From: Clostridium prolinivorans
GTDB taxonomy: Bacteria; Bacillota; Clostridia; Clostridiales; Clostridiaceae
DNA length: 64,000 nucleotides
Direction: 5' to 3'
NCBI RefSeq assembly: GCF_004011155.1
Contig: NZ_RJWG01000001.1
Coordinates: forward strand, 1 to 64,000
The position numbers were made by a program, and so were the translations under genes. This document shows positions 57,025 to 64,000 of the stretch, piece after piece. The notes under the pieces were generated by a model that had not been told where the DNA came from, searched no databases, and was given only the letters and a program-made list of their open reading frames with translations. Every line of letters begins with the position of its first letter. The stretch's first letter is position 1.

Positions 57025-59532
57025 ATGAATAGTAATTTAAACAGAAATCAAAATAATATAAGATCAATTAATGATATGGGATCAATAGCTGCAATAGTGA
57101 AAGAGGCTATGAGTGAATTAAAGAAACAAGATAGTGATATTGTGGCTAAGCTTTGCAATAGGGAGCCATCTATAGCATATGAAGTTTTAACACAAGCATT
57201 AAAAGTAACAAGAGAAAGCCTTACATCAAAATCTAAAATTAACTCTGTAACATCGGCAGATAATCTAAAAAACGTTGAGGCTAAGCTGACATACATTGTA
57301 AATAAAGTCATTGATAGTGTGAACGAAAATGAAAAAGTTGAAATAATAGGCAGAATAAATGACTTAATTGCATATAATATTGATCCTAATGTATTAAATA
57401 AAGCTAAAAATACTGTTAGTGATATACCAGAAATTATGAGTAATAAGCTAATGGAAAATGAATGTATTATTTTCAGGATTGATAATGCTGAATTTAAAAC
57501 TCCAAATAGGTCACTTGTTGGAGATCATATCTTATTTATTAGCAATAAAGGAAGAGTTTTTGTTTATGATTCTGGGGGATTTCTTGGACAACCAACTGTT
57601 CAAGTGTCAAGATATCCTATAAACGTTAGCTTTTTATTGGGTATATGTTTTGAATCTGATATTCGAGAATCATTTAGCTATAACTGCAAAATAAGCACAG
57701 ATAGTTTTATTAAACTATTGAATAAGATTTGTATAAAATGTTTTAATTTTGACGATGAAGATGAAGATAGTATTATTAAAGCAGATAGAGATGATTATAT
57801 TGGTGAATTAATTATAGATACGGAAAAAATTACAGCAGAAAACTTCCAATATTCATATAATTTTGATATTTATTATAAGCATATCCAAGAATATGACTAT
57901 AGTAATGCTGTACTAAATATAAAAGGACATTTTACTTTTAAATATGAACAAGATAGAGAAAAGACCTACAAAGAAATTAGCTTATTTATTCCAAATGAAG
58001 ATAATTTAGAAAACTTGAAAAAGTTTTTTAGTAATAGAAATAGTATTTTATCTATAGTTCCGGAGGGAGCTGAAATAATGTATGGCACATTAACTGGATT
58101 TGTTAATGATACCTTTTATAATAAACAAGACATTGCTGTTGCAAAAAAAGATAATATTATTATTTTTATTAATATTGATTTAATGAAAACTATATCTGGA
58201 TTGCGGTTAGACTCTATTAATTACTATATTGAAGGTAGTAATGTATTTTTAATTCAAGAAGAGAGCATTTTAGTGATAAACTTAGGAAATGAATATGTTG
58301 CTAAATTTGGATTAAGTGAAAAATCTAATTTAGATAATAAGTTATATAGATTTGGCTATACAGAAGAAGGTTATCCTTTTATTTTTCAGATAAATAGTGA
58401 AGGAGTTGTATTCAAGCAATCGGCGAGTAGTATTATTCTTAATATAGAAAATAGTCAAATTAAAGATATATCAATTAAAGAGTTTATAGAAGACTCTGAG
58501 TTTGTAAAAGTTAATATAACTAAAAGAAGCGATGAAAATTTAATTTTTTACTTATATGGTAAAAGTGTTAGTGAATTAGTAAAGGAAACCTTTAAGAACT
58601 CTAAGCTTGAGTTATTTGATTCATTGAATGTAAAGCATTTATTTACCAGCTGGGCAAGGCAAATAAATGATATTTTAAACTATTATTATTTCGGTTCTCT
58701 ATTTTGCGTTAAGGAAGAAATAGACATGTTGTTAGAGGAAAATGATAATATTTTAAATTATGATGATGAGTTAAAGGCTGTAAATATTCTTTATTATGCA
58801 GTTCAAGAACAAAAGAAGCAATTAGAAACAATAGGAATTTATTTACCTAAATTACTTGAATACAATGAGAGGGATTTAATGAATAGATTAGGAAGAGATA
58901 TAAATTCCATGCCTTTTAAAGTTCTTCAAAAGCAACTGTTATCTATAGCTGGTCAAATCCAAAGATCCTTAAATGAAATAGATAGATCCTTGGCACAAAT
59001 ACCTTATGCAATTTATCCAGATACTAATACAAGATCTATAACAAGTAATAGTCGTTATAGACATGCAGGAACTTTGGGGGCAGTAGGTGCTGCTGGAGTA
59101 ATTCTTACAGGAGCTTTTTCATTGCCATTCATCGTCGGTTCAGCAGTAAACATATGGAATACATATAAAATGGATAAGGAATTAGAAAAGGTAGAAAAAA
59201 CTAAAGTTGACATATATGGATACCAGGCTATTGACTCGTTTAATCACATTATGAATATAATGATTCCTTATTACATAGATGAGGTTAATCATGCCTTATT
59301 TTATATGTTTAAACAAATAGCTCAATATTACACAAATTTCAATGATTCAGATGAAGTTAAGATGGAGCTAATTGAGAGAATTAGTGATTTATATACCACG
59401 AAGCAACTACCAATAAGCAATTTTATGCTGAGACCTAAGAAATATGTGATAGAGCAAATACAAGCAGCTATCAATGTTGATATAGGTGGAATAAAAAATG
59501 ATCTTATAAAAGGAGGAGTAGAAAGTGTTTAA
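57025..59532 (+). CDS. Unknown 835-aa protein with C-terminal membrane segment
   Basis: No known domain is recognised. Residues 1-125 are helical and charged; about 145-560 look beta-rich (repeated short strands such as HILFISNKGRVFVYDSGG, NIIIFINIDLM, SNVFLIQEESILVINL), suggesting a propeller or jelly-roll sensor; about 575-680 are helical; about 680-706 (TLGAVGAAGVILTGAF and on) is strongly hydrophobic, one helix or a hairpin; the remainder is helical. There is no signal peptide, so most of it should be cytoplasmic. Its end overlaps the calcium-repeat gene by 8 nt, so the two are co-translated. Confidence 0.7.
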   Translation: MNSNLNRNQNNIRSINDMGSIAAIVKEAMSELKKQDSDIVAKLCNREPSIAYEVLTQALKVTRESLTSKSKINSVTSADNLKNVEAKLTYIVNKVIDSVNENEKVEIIGRINDLIAYNIDPNVLNKAKNTVSDIPEIMSNKLMENECIIFRIDNAEFKTPNRSLVGDHILFISNKGRVFVYDSGGFLGQPTVQVSRYPINVSFLLGICFESDIRESFSYNCKISTDSFIKLLNKICIKCFNFDDEDEDSIIKADRDDYIGELIIDTEKITAENFQYSYNFDIYYKHIQEYDYSNAVLNIKGHFTFKYEQDREKTYKEISLFIPNEDNLENLKKFFSNRNSILSIVPEGAEIMYGTLTGFVNDTFYNKQDIAVAKKDNIIIFINIDLMKTISGLRLDSINYYIEGSNVFLIQEESILVINLGNEYVAKFGLSEKSNLDNKLYRFGYTEEGYPFIFQINSEGVVFKQSASSIILNIENSQIKDISIKEFIEDSEFVKVNITKRSDENLIFYLYGKSVSELVKETFKNSKLELFDSLNVKHLFTSWARQINDILNYYYFGSLFCVKEEIDMLLEENDNILNYDDELKAVNILYYAVQEQKKQLETIGIYLPKLLEYNERDLMNRLGRDINSMPFKVLQKQLLSIAGQIQRSLNEIDRSLAQIPYAIYPDTNTRSITSNSRYRHAGTLGAVGAAGVILTGAFSLPFIVGSAVNIWNTYKMDKELEKVEKTKVDIYGYQAIDSFNHIMNIMIPYYIDEVNHALFYMFKQIAQYYTNFNDSDEVKMELIERISDLYTTKQLPISNFMLRPKKYVIEQIQAAINVDIGGIKNDLIKGGVESV

Positions 59533-59851
59533 AAATCCATTTAGACCAGAAGGCTGGGAGCAAACTGACTTTTTTTTAGATATGAATCATAATGATATAC
59601 CAGATAATATGGATTTATCAATTGACCTTGATAACAATGGCATTCCTGATAATCAAGATGTATTTTTCGATATAGATCATGATAACATTCCTGATGGCCA
59701 TGATACTTTTGTTGACTTGGATCATAACGGAATACCAGACCACCAAGATATGTTTTTTGATATGGATCATGATGGAATTCCAGATATACATGATAATTTT
59801 GTTGATTTAGACAATAATGGCATAAATGATGGAGTTGTAGAGCACTTCTAA
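59525..59851 (+). CDS. Small acidic protein of six calcium-loop repeats
   Basis: A 108-aa protein: a short N-terminus (FKNPFRPEGWEQ) and six tandem 15-residue repeats of the form F-x-D-x-D-H-N-G-I-P-D-x-x-D. Each unit fits the D-x-[DN]-x-[DN]-x-I-x-D-x-x-D pattern of EF-hand-like, thrombospondin type 3 or dockerin calcium loops. The repeats are 45 bp at DNA level. It has no signal peptide, cysteine or membrane helix. GTG start at 59525 with AGGAGGAG, inside the end of the 835-aa gene. Likely binds calcium and the partner protein. Confidence 0.72.
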   Translation: MFKNPFRPEGWEQTDFFLDMNHNDIPDNMDLSIDLDNNGIPDNQDVFFDIDHDNIPDGHDTFVDLDHNGIPDHQDMFFDMDHDGIPDIHDNFVDLDNNGINDGVVEHF

Positions 59852-59888
59852 TACATGTTTGCTTTAATTAATTAGTTATAGAAGAAAA

Positions 59889-59928
59889 AGTAGCCGAATA
59901 TAAATTTGTGCGGCTACTTCATGAATTA
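59889..59928 (-). terminator. Terminator and stop of the displaced recombinase 3' end
   Basis: On the minus strand AAGTAGCCG pairs with CGGCTACTT and is followed by TTTCTTC. TAA at 59926-59928 ends an open frame that reads inward from the right junction as EPYRMKCTISIEDYRHKR. In a circular element this would be the normal end and terminator of the serine recombinase gene. Confidence 0.75.
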
Positions 59929-59983
59929 TCTCTTATGTCTATAATCCTCAATAGATATTGTACATTTCATACGATACGGTTCA

Positions 59984-59992
59984 CCTCCACCA
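59984..59992 (+). repeat. Right attachment site core
   Basis: CCTCCACCA, identical to the 3' end of tmRNA at 34379-34387. Inside it lies the last part of the recombinase frame; outside it lies a terminator that fits the original ssrA downstream region. Confidence 0.75.
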
Positions 59993-60022
59993 CATTGAAC
60001 AACACAATGATACGATAGATAG

Positions 60023-60048
60023 AAGCCTTGAGAAATCAGGGCTTTTTT
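60023..60048 (+). terminator. Probable original ssrA terminator
   Basis: AAGCCTTGA pairs with TCAGGGCTT (one G-U pair) around a GAAA tetraloop, then TTTT. It begins 31 nt outside the right att core, the position expected for the tmRNA terminator before insertion. Confidence 0.75.
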
Positions 60049-60062
60049 GCTTTTTGATGGCA

Positions 60063-61299
60063 GCCATATCACATATCCCATATAACTTATGTAGTGGGAA
60101 CCTATGACAAAGCTGTAATGGATTTAATAAAATGATTGAAGATGCTTTAAGTGGCAATATAAACCTTATAATTACAAAGCCAGTTAGCCGATTTGCAAGA
60201 AACAGTGCGTCCAGAAAACGCTAAATATATAGCAGGTGGGAATCCTGTCTGGTAAGGTCTAGCCAACCCCCGGTACTCAGCCTTAGAGCCGAAGTGGTGT
60301 AAATAGAAGAGGTAATTATAAACTTGTTCATAATACATTAAGTAAAAAGCTTAGGGCAAAACAGCATTAAGCATAGCAAAGTATTTAACAGAAAATAAAG
60401 TTCCAACACTAGTAGGTAAAGGAGTATGGCATCAAAGCACAGTATTAACCATTCTTAAAAATGAAAAATATAAAGGCGATGCAGTGCTTCAAAAGAAGTT
60501 TACAGTAGATTTTCTTACAAAGAAGATAAAGAGAAACGAAGGGGAAGTTCCACAGTATTATGTAGAAAACAGCCACCCTGCAATTATCTCACCTAAAGCT
60601 TTTGATATGGTGCAGATGGAGATAAAAAATAGAAAAGTTGCAAGAGGTTATAAGACAGGAAGAAACTACTTCTCAGGAAAGATTATCTGTGGTGACTGTG
60701 GAAGTTTCTATGGCAGAAAGGTATGGCATTCCAATGATAAGTATAGGAAGGTTATTTGGCAGTGCAATTCTAAGTATAATAATGAGGAAAAGTGCAAGAG
60801 ACACCATTTATAAATGAAGAAGATTTAAAGAATGCCTTTGTAGAGGTGTTTAATGGAGTTATAAATAATAAGGAAGAAATATTAAAAGGGTATGAGGAAG
60901 TTATAAAGGAACTTACAGATGTTAAAGATTTGGATGAAAAAATATATGAAATTGAAAAGGAAGCAAAAGAAATTATAGATGAGATAAACAGATGCATACG
61001 TGATAATGCAGCCAAAGCACAGGATCAAGAGGAATATATGACAAGATACGATGCCTTAATTGAAAGGTATGAAGGAAAGAGAAGGTCAATTGAAGATGCT
61101 GAAAATGAAAGCTTTGAAAGGCTTGCAAAGAAGGATAGGATAGATGAATTTATGAAGGTTTTAAGGGATAGGGGATAGGGATATGTTAATAGATGAATTT
61201 GATGGTGAGCTTTGGAATATGGTTATTGAGGCAGTTAAGGTTTATGAAGGTGACAAGATGGTGTTTGTGTTTAAGGATGGGATGGAGGTTGTAATGTAA
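60063..61299 (+). pseudogene. Decayed second serine recombinase
   Basis: Scattered pieces of a large serine recombinase on the plus strand. GFNKMIEDALSGNINLIITK and PVSRFARN (60117-60204) come from the resolvase domain. After an intron fragment and a loss of sequence, ALSIAKYLTENKVPTLVGKG through NEKYKGDAVLQKK and the zinc-ribbon IICGDCG follow (60364-60795). A frameshift near 60795 leads to the coiled coil (to 61178), and another frame holds the C-terminal LIDEFDGELWNMVIEAVKVY (to 61299). It differs clearly from the island recombinase, so it marks an older insertion beside ssrA. Confidence 0.82.
60205..60316 (+). mobile_element. 5' fragment of a group II intron
   Basis: Starts with GTGCG, the conserved 5' end of group II introns, exactly after AACA in the SRFARN codons of the recombinase remnant. 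CCAGA (60211-60215) pairs with TCTGG (60248-60252) to enclose small hairpins, as in domain I, and AACCCCCGGTACTCAGCC follows. No reverse transcriptase, domain V or 3' end is present, so the intron was lost by deletion. Confidence 0.55.
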
Positions 61300-61327
61300 A
61301 GGGGCTATGGATAGTTAGCCTCTTTTT
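61298..61327 (+). terminator. Terminator after the recombinase remnant
   Basis: AGGGGCTA pairs with TAGCCTCT across a short loop, followed by TTTT. Confidence 0.75.
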
Positions 61328-61453
61328 AGCATAGAGTTAAATTACATTAAAAGGAATTATGCTCAAAATGTTGTATATTAATATTGGAGGATGTATTTTC
61401 ATTTACCATGTGTAGAACAATGTAGAAAAATATAGAAAAATTTTTATTGACTG

Positions 61454-61469
61454 TATATATATATATATA
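61454..61469. repeat. (TA)8 dinucleotide run
   Basis: Eight uninterrupted TA units in a non-coding gap. Likely to be variable in length. Confidence 0.85.
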
Positions 61470-61496
61470 CATAATTGATTATGTAAGTTTTTATGA

Positions 61497-61733
61497 GTAT
61501 GTGCACACATAATAAAAGATGGCAGTTTTATAGATATATCGTTGCCATAAACAGGACAAAGATGCTAGCATCTCAATACATGATTTTTCTTACACATAAA
61601 ATCTTCAAGAGCAAATTGATGTTAACAATTTTTACATCGGATATTTTTGATTACCTCTTTTGTCTTTCCCAAAGTGATAGAAATTTTGACTATGGCATCT
61701 TGAACATGAAATTTTATTCAATGATTTGCACAT
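61497..61733 (-). pseudogene. Remnant of an IS transposase (zinc-ribbon N-terminus)
   Basis: On the minus strand the frame starting at 61733 reads MCKSLNKISCSRCHSQNFYH and on through GKDKRGNQKYP before a stop at 61632. The other frame continues HQFALEDF and CPVYG. This is the CxxC-x-GKDKxGxQKY-zinc-ribbon start of an insertion-sequence transposase, cut by stops and frameshifts. The plus-strand 80-codon frame over the same DNA is a shadow of it. The IS family is not determined. Confidence 0.6.
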
Positions 61734-61875
61734 AATTTCATCTCTCAGGGGGATGAAATTCAAATGAACCTAATTTAGTAGAAAATGGTTTGTTAATAGT
61801 TTTTTTAGGTATACTGAAGAAATATATGAAACAACAGAACCTTATTATTTATTTTTAAAATGTCTGAAGGAAAAT

Positions 61876-61998
61876 ATGGATAGAGAAGAACAAATAATAT
61901 TTTTTAAAAGAAAGTATCCTGATTTACATGTTTCGGAAATTGAAAAAAACTTAACGGTTATTGAAAAAGATCTTAAGGAGTTGGGAGTTATCGTATGA
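61876..61998 (+). CDS. Short protein or gene remnant before the ABC cassette
   Basis: Forty codons from ATG at 61876 (AAGGAAAAT upstream) to a TGA overlapping the ABC ATPase start by ATGA. The sequence EEQIIFFKRKYPDLHVSEIE has a helical look. The frame is open upstream to about 61784 (ending in WFVNSFFRYTEEIYETTEPY before the ATG) without a start, so this is probably the 3' end of a longer gene that was cut by rearrangement; the coupling with the ATPase gene is preserved. Confidence 0.5.
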   Translation: MDREEQIIFFKRKYPDLHVSEIEKNLTVIEKDLKELGVIV

Positions 61999-62657
61999 TA
62001 AGATTAAAAAATGTAATAAAAATATACCAAAATATACCAGTATTAAATGTGAATGAACTTACAATAGAAGATAAAACAATAAATTGTTTCATAGGAAGTA
62101 ATGGTGCGGGTAAGTCTACTCTTATATTCATTATATGTGGTTTTGTCTATCAAACAAAAGGGGAAATTTTAATTGATGGATTTTCAAATAAAAGCAGCTA
62201 TATGCGAAAAAACAGTCATATTGTACTAGAAAGTGGAAAAGGTTTTTATGAATACTTAACAGGCAAAGAAAACATACAGTATTTGTTGGGAATTAATAAA
62301 ATAAAGTATAAAGCTAAAGAAGAAGAATTACAGCAATATATTGATGACTTTGAGTTTAGTGAACACATAGATAAAAAAGTTAGTGAGCTATCACAGGGGA
62401 ACAGACAGAAACTTTCTTTGATACTTGCCATGCTATTAAGACCTAAATATCTTGCAATGGACGAGCCAACCAATGGTTTAGATGACAATGCAAAAAGAGT
62501 GTTATTACAAAAGCTTTATGAATTAAAAGAGAATGGCAGCACAATATTAATAACTACCCATGATTCTGATTTAATAAAGCATGATTCATTTAATATATAT
62601 GAAATGAATAAAGGTGAAATTGTTAGTATAAAGAAAGGGAATGAATATGATACTTAA
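61995..62657 (+). CDS. ABC transporter ATP-binding protein
   Basis: Cytoplasmic ATPase of 220 aa. Walker A is IGSNGAGKSTLI, the signature LSQGNRQKLSL, Walker B YLAMDEPTNGLDD and the switch histidine ITTHDSDL. It resembles ATPases of small ABC-2 exporters for peptides or of bacteriocin immunity systems. Overlaps the small frame before it by four nt and the permease gene after it, so it is part of one translationally coupled operon. Confidence 0.92.
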   Translation: MIRLKNVIKIYQNIPVLNVNELTIEDKTINCFIGSNGAGKSTLIFIICGFVYQTKGEILIDGFSNKSSYMRKNSHIVLESGKGFYEYLTGKENIQYLLGINKIKYKAKEEELQQYIDDFEFSEHIDKKVSELSQGNRQKLSLILAMLLRPKYLAMDEPTNGLDDNAKRVLLQKLYELKENGSTILITTHDSDLIKHDSFNIYEMNKGEIVSIKKGNEYDT

Positions 62658-63384
62658 TTATTATATAGAATTACGAAGGAGTATATTAGAATTTAAAAAC
62701 TTTAAAATTAATATTATATTTGCTAATTTAGGATATATCATACTTTTTATGGGGTTAATTGACTTTTTTGACAATGAAAGAAAAAGTCTGTTTTTTCTGC
62801 TTTTTACATGGTATTGGTCTTTGCACGGTTTAGATAGTACCGCTTTTATATTGGAAGAGGAGATTGAATATAGGACTTTGTTCAACATTCTTTCAAGTAA
62901 AGTAAGTATTTTTTCAATTATTGCTATGAGAAATCTTATTCAGATATTTATGGATTTTATGAAAGGTTGCATTATTTTTATTATAATAGCAATAGTATTG
63001 AATATGTCATTGAATGTTTCTTTAAGTCAATTTTTACTAATATTCATTTTTATTATAACTACAACTATCATTATGTATCTAATTGGAGGAATAATCGGAA
63101 GCTTTGCCTTGGTATATAAAAGGATAAGTTCACTTTCTGGAGTTTTGTATTATGTAATATTATTTTTCTCGGGCATTTTTTATGAAGTAAAAGTATTTTC
63201 AGTTTTATTTCCTTTTACAGTTTTAAATAACATCATTATATCTTTATTAAACAACAACAAAATTCCAATGAATTCAGTTATAATAATATGTTTTCAATTA
63301 ATTGGTTACTTAAGTTTAATGTTCCTATCGTTTAAAATAAATTGTAGAAGATTATATCGGGAGGGTAAAATTCTTCATGTGTGA
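62647..63384 (+). CDS. ABC-2 type permease
   Basis: Membrane protein of 245 aa with about six hydrophobic segments (for example NIIFANLGYIILFMGLIDFF and GCIIFIIIAIVLNMSL). The ATG at 62647 has AAAGGGA six nt upstream; an ATG at 62641 directly abuts that site. It overlaps the ATPase gene and the next permease gene. Forms the channel half of the transporter; substrate unknown. Confidence 0.85.
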   Translation: MILNYYIELRRSILEFKNFKINIIFANLGYIILFMGLIDFFDNERKSLFFLLFTWYWSLHGLDSTAFILEEEIEYRTLFNILSSKVSIFSIIAMRNLIQIFMDFMKGCIIFIIIAIVLNMSLNVSLSQFLLIFIFIITTTIIMYLIGGIIGSFALVYKRISSLSGVLYYVILFFSGIFYEVKVFSVLFPFTVLNNIIISLLNNNKIPMNSVIIICFQLIGYLSLMFLSFKINCRRLYREGKILHV

Positions 63385-64000
63385 TAGTTTTTTATTTTTA
63401 GTTAAAATAGATTTAATGAAAAAAATACAACAAAACAAAAATTATTTCATAGATTATTTTTTAAGTGAAGCAACAGATATTTTTTTCCTTTTAGGAATTA
63501 TTTTTGTTGAATATAATACTAATCATAATAATAATCGAATTGTCTTAGATAAATATTTTATTTTTAGAATATTTATGTGGTTTATTTTAACTGGAGTTAT
63601 TGGAAAGATTATTTCAGAAGTAGAGCGGGAAATTCGTATGGATTATTTAAGAAATATTTTGCATCACAAATGTTCTTTTACTGATATTTTTCTTTCACGA
63701 GTTATTTCAACTTGTATAGAAATTATACTTGTTGTATTGATTCCTGTATTATTGGTATTGTTTGTTTCAGATATGAATTTTACATTGTTTTCATTTCAAA
63801 CATTATTATATTTTATTCTAATTTTAGTAATAACGGTTTTCTTGTCCTATTTATTTTTGTTAGTTGTTCTTCATGTTAAGAGAATAATGGCTGCTCATGG
63901 ACTGTTTTCAAACTATCTATTATTTTTTAGTGGATTAGTTTTTTTAGACAGTAAAAATAAGATTGGATTATTTAGACGTTTAAACTTTTTTTTATTTAAT
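63377..64000 (+). CDS. Second ABC-2 type permease, 3' end beyond the window
   Basis: Open for 208 codons from ATG at 63377 to the last base of the window. The ATG overlaps the stop of the previous gene by eight nt. The protein begins MCDSFLFLVKIDLMKKIQQN and has several hydrophobic segments (EIILVVLIPVLLVLFVS, LYFILILVITVFLSYLFLL). It shares the layout of the first permease (short cytoplasmic start, helices, RMDYLRNIL loop), so the transporter is probably a heterodimer with one ATPase. Confidence 0.8.
   Translation, partial: MCDSFLFLVKIDLMKKIQQNKNYFIDYFLSEATDIFFLLGIIFVEYNTNHNNNRIVLDKYFIFRIFMWFILTGVIGKIISEVEREIRMDYLRNILHHKCSFTDIFLSRVISTCIEIILVVLIPVLLVLFVSDMNFTLFSFQTLLYFILILVITVFLSYLFLLVVLHVKRIMAAHGLFSNYLLFFSGLVFLDSKNKIGLFRRLNFFLFN

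Larger units (their letters stand above)
34379..59992. mobile_element. Serine-recombinase genomic island integrated in ssrA
   Basis: Island of about 25.6 kb bounded by the direct repeat CCTCCACCA. It carries a site-specific serine recombinase at the left end, a phage-type repressor, a replication-initiator-like gene, and defence-like cargo. It is visibly less AT-rich than the flanking chromosome. No relaxase, type IV secretion, capsid or terminase genes are seen, so it looks like an integrative element or satellite-like island that needs a helper to transfer. Boundaries are supported by the in-frame recombinase end at the right junction. Confidence 0.85.

Noticed and set aside
34379-59992. 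Calling the island a prophage or conjugative element
   Set aside because: No capsid, portal, terminase, tail, relaxase or type IV secretion genes were seen, only recombinase, repressor and initiator-like genes.
61454-61469. CRISPR or other repeat array near the (TA)8 run
   Set aside because: It is only a simple dinucleotide run; no regularly spaced direct repeats with unique spacers were found anywhere in the window.
61493-61735. 80-codon plus-strand frame
   Set aside because: It overlaps, on the opposite strand, a recognisable decayed transposase zinc-ribbon sequence, so it is a shadow.

Overview
The window is low-GC Firmicute DNA, most likely a Clostridium sensu stricto (cluster I) chromosome. 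Supporting signs are extreme AT-richness, strong AGGAGG-type ribosome binding sites, frequent TTG/GTG starts, and the order cggR-gap-pgk-tpiA-gpmI-eno-secG-rnr-smpB-ssrA. The species is not resolved.

Bases 1-34387 are core chromosome. They hold an HNH protein, small proteins, a class B penicillin-binding protein, a gnd-zwf pentose-phosphate pair, a CPBP membrane protease, an exported beta-propeller protein, an M42 aminopeptidase, a VanW protein, tRNA-Leu(CAG), Hsp18, a CstA-type transporter with a LytS/LytTR two-component pair, an amidase, HAD, TrmL and DegV proteins, a thioredoxin pair, sigma-54, the glycolytic regulator CggR with a recognisable operator, the lower glycolytic genes, SecG, RNase R, SmpB and tmRNA.

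Bases about 34388-59992 are an integrated genomic island of about 25.6 kb placed exactly at the 3' end of ssrA. Its serine recombinase gene runs into the antisense strand of ssrA. The right end of the island carries the recombinase's alternative, apparently native, last 18 codons plus a terminator in the correct frame. This ties both ends to one element. The island also carries a CI/LexA-like repressor, small unknown genes, a gene II/X-like replication initiator next to a perfect inverted repeat, and a PadR regulator. No relaxase, conjugation or phage structural genes are seen. The rest is defence-like cargo: an SNF2 helicase + DUF4391 + type III Mod + type III Res operon; a Gabija-like OLD nuclease/UvrD helicase pair; a YgiT/ImmA pair; an Mrr-like nuclease fused to two helicase-associated domains; an unknown 283-aa protein; and an unknown pair made of an 835-aa membrane-anchored protein and a 108-aa protein of six 15-residue calcium-loop repeats.

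Bases 59993-64000 hold a probable displaced ssrA terminator, a decayed second serine recombinase interrupted by a group II intron fragment, a decayed IS transposase, and an ABC transporter cassette that runs off the end of the window.

The best candidates for undescribed biology are the 835-aa/calcium-repeat pair with a possible leader peptide, the standalone nuclease-HA protein, the four-gene type III/SNF2 operon, and the recombinase whose C-terminus is rewritten by integration.
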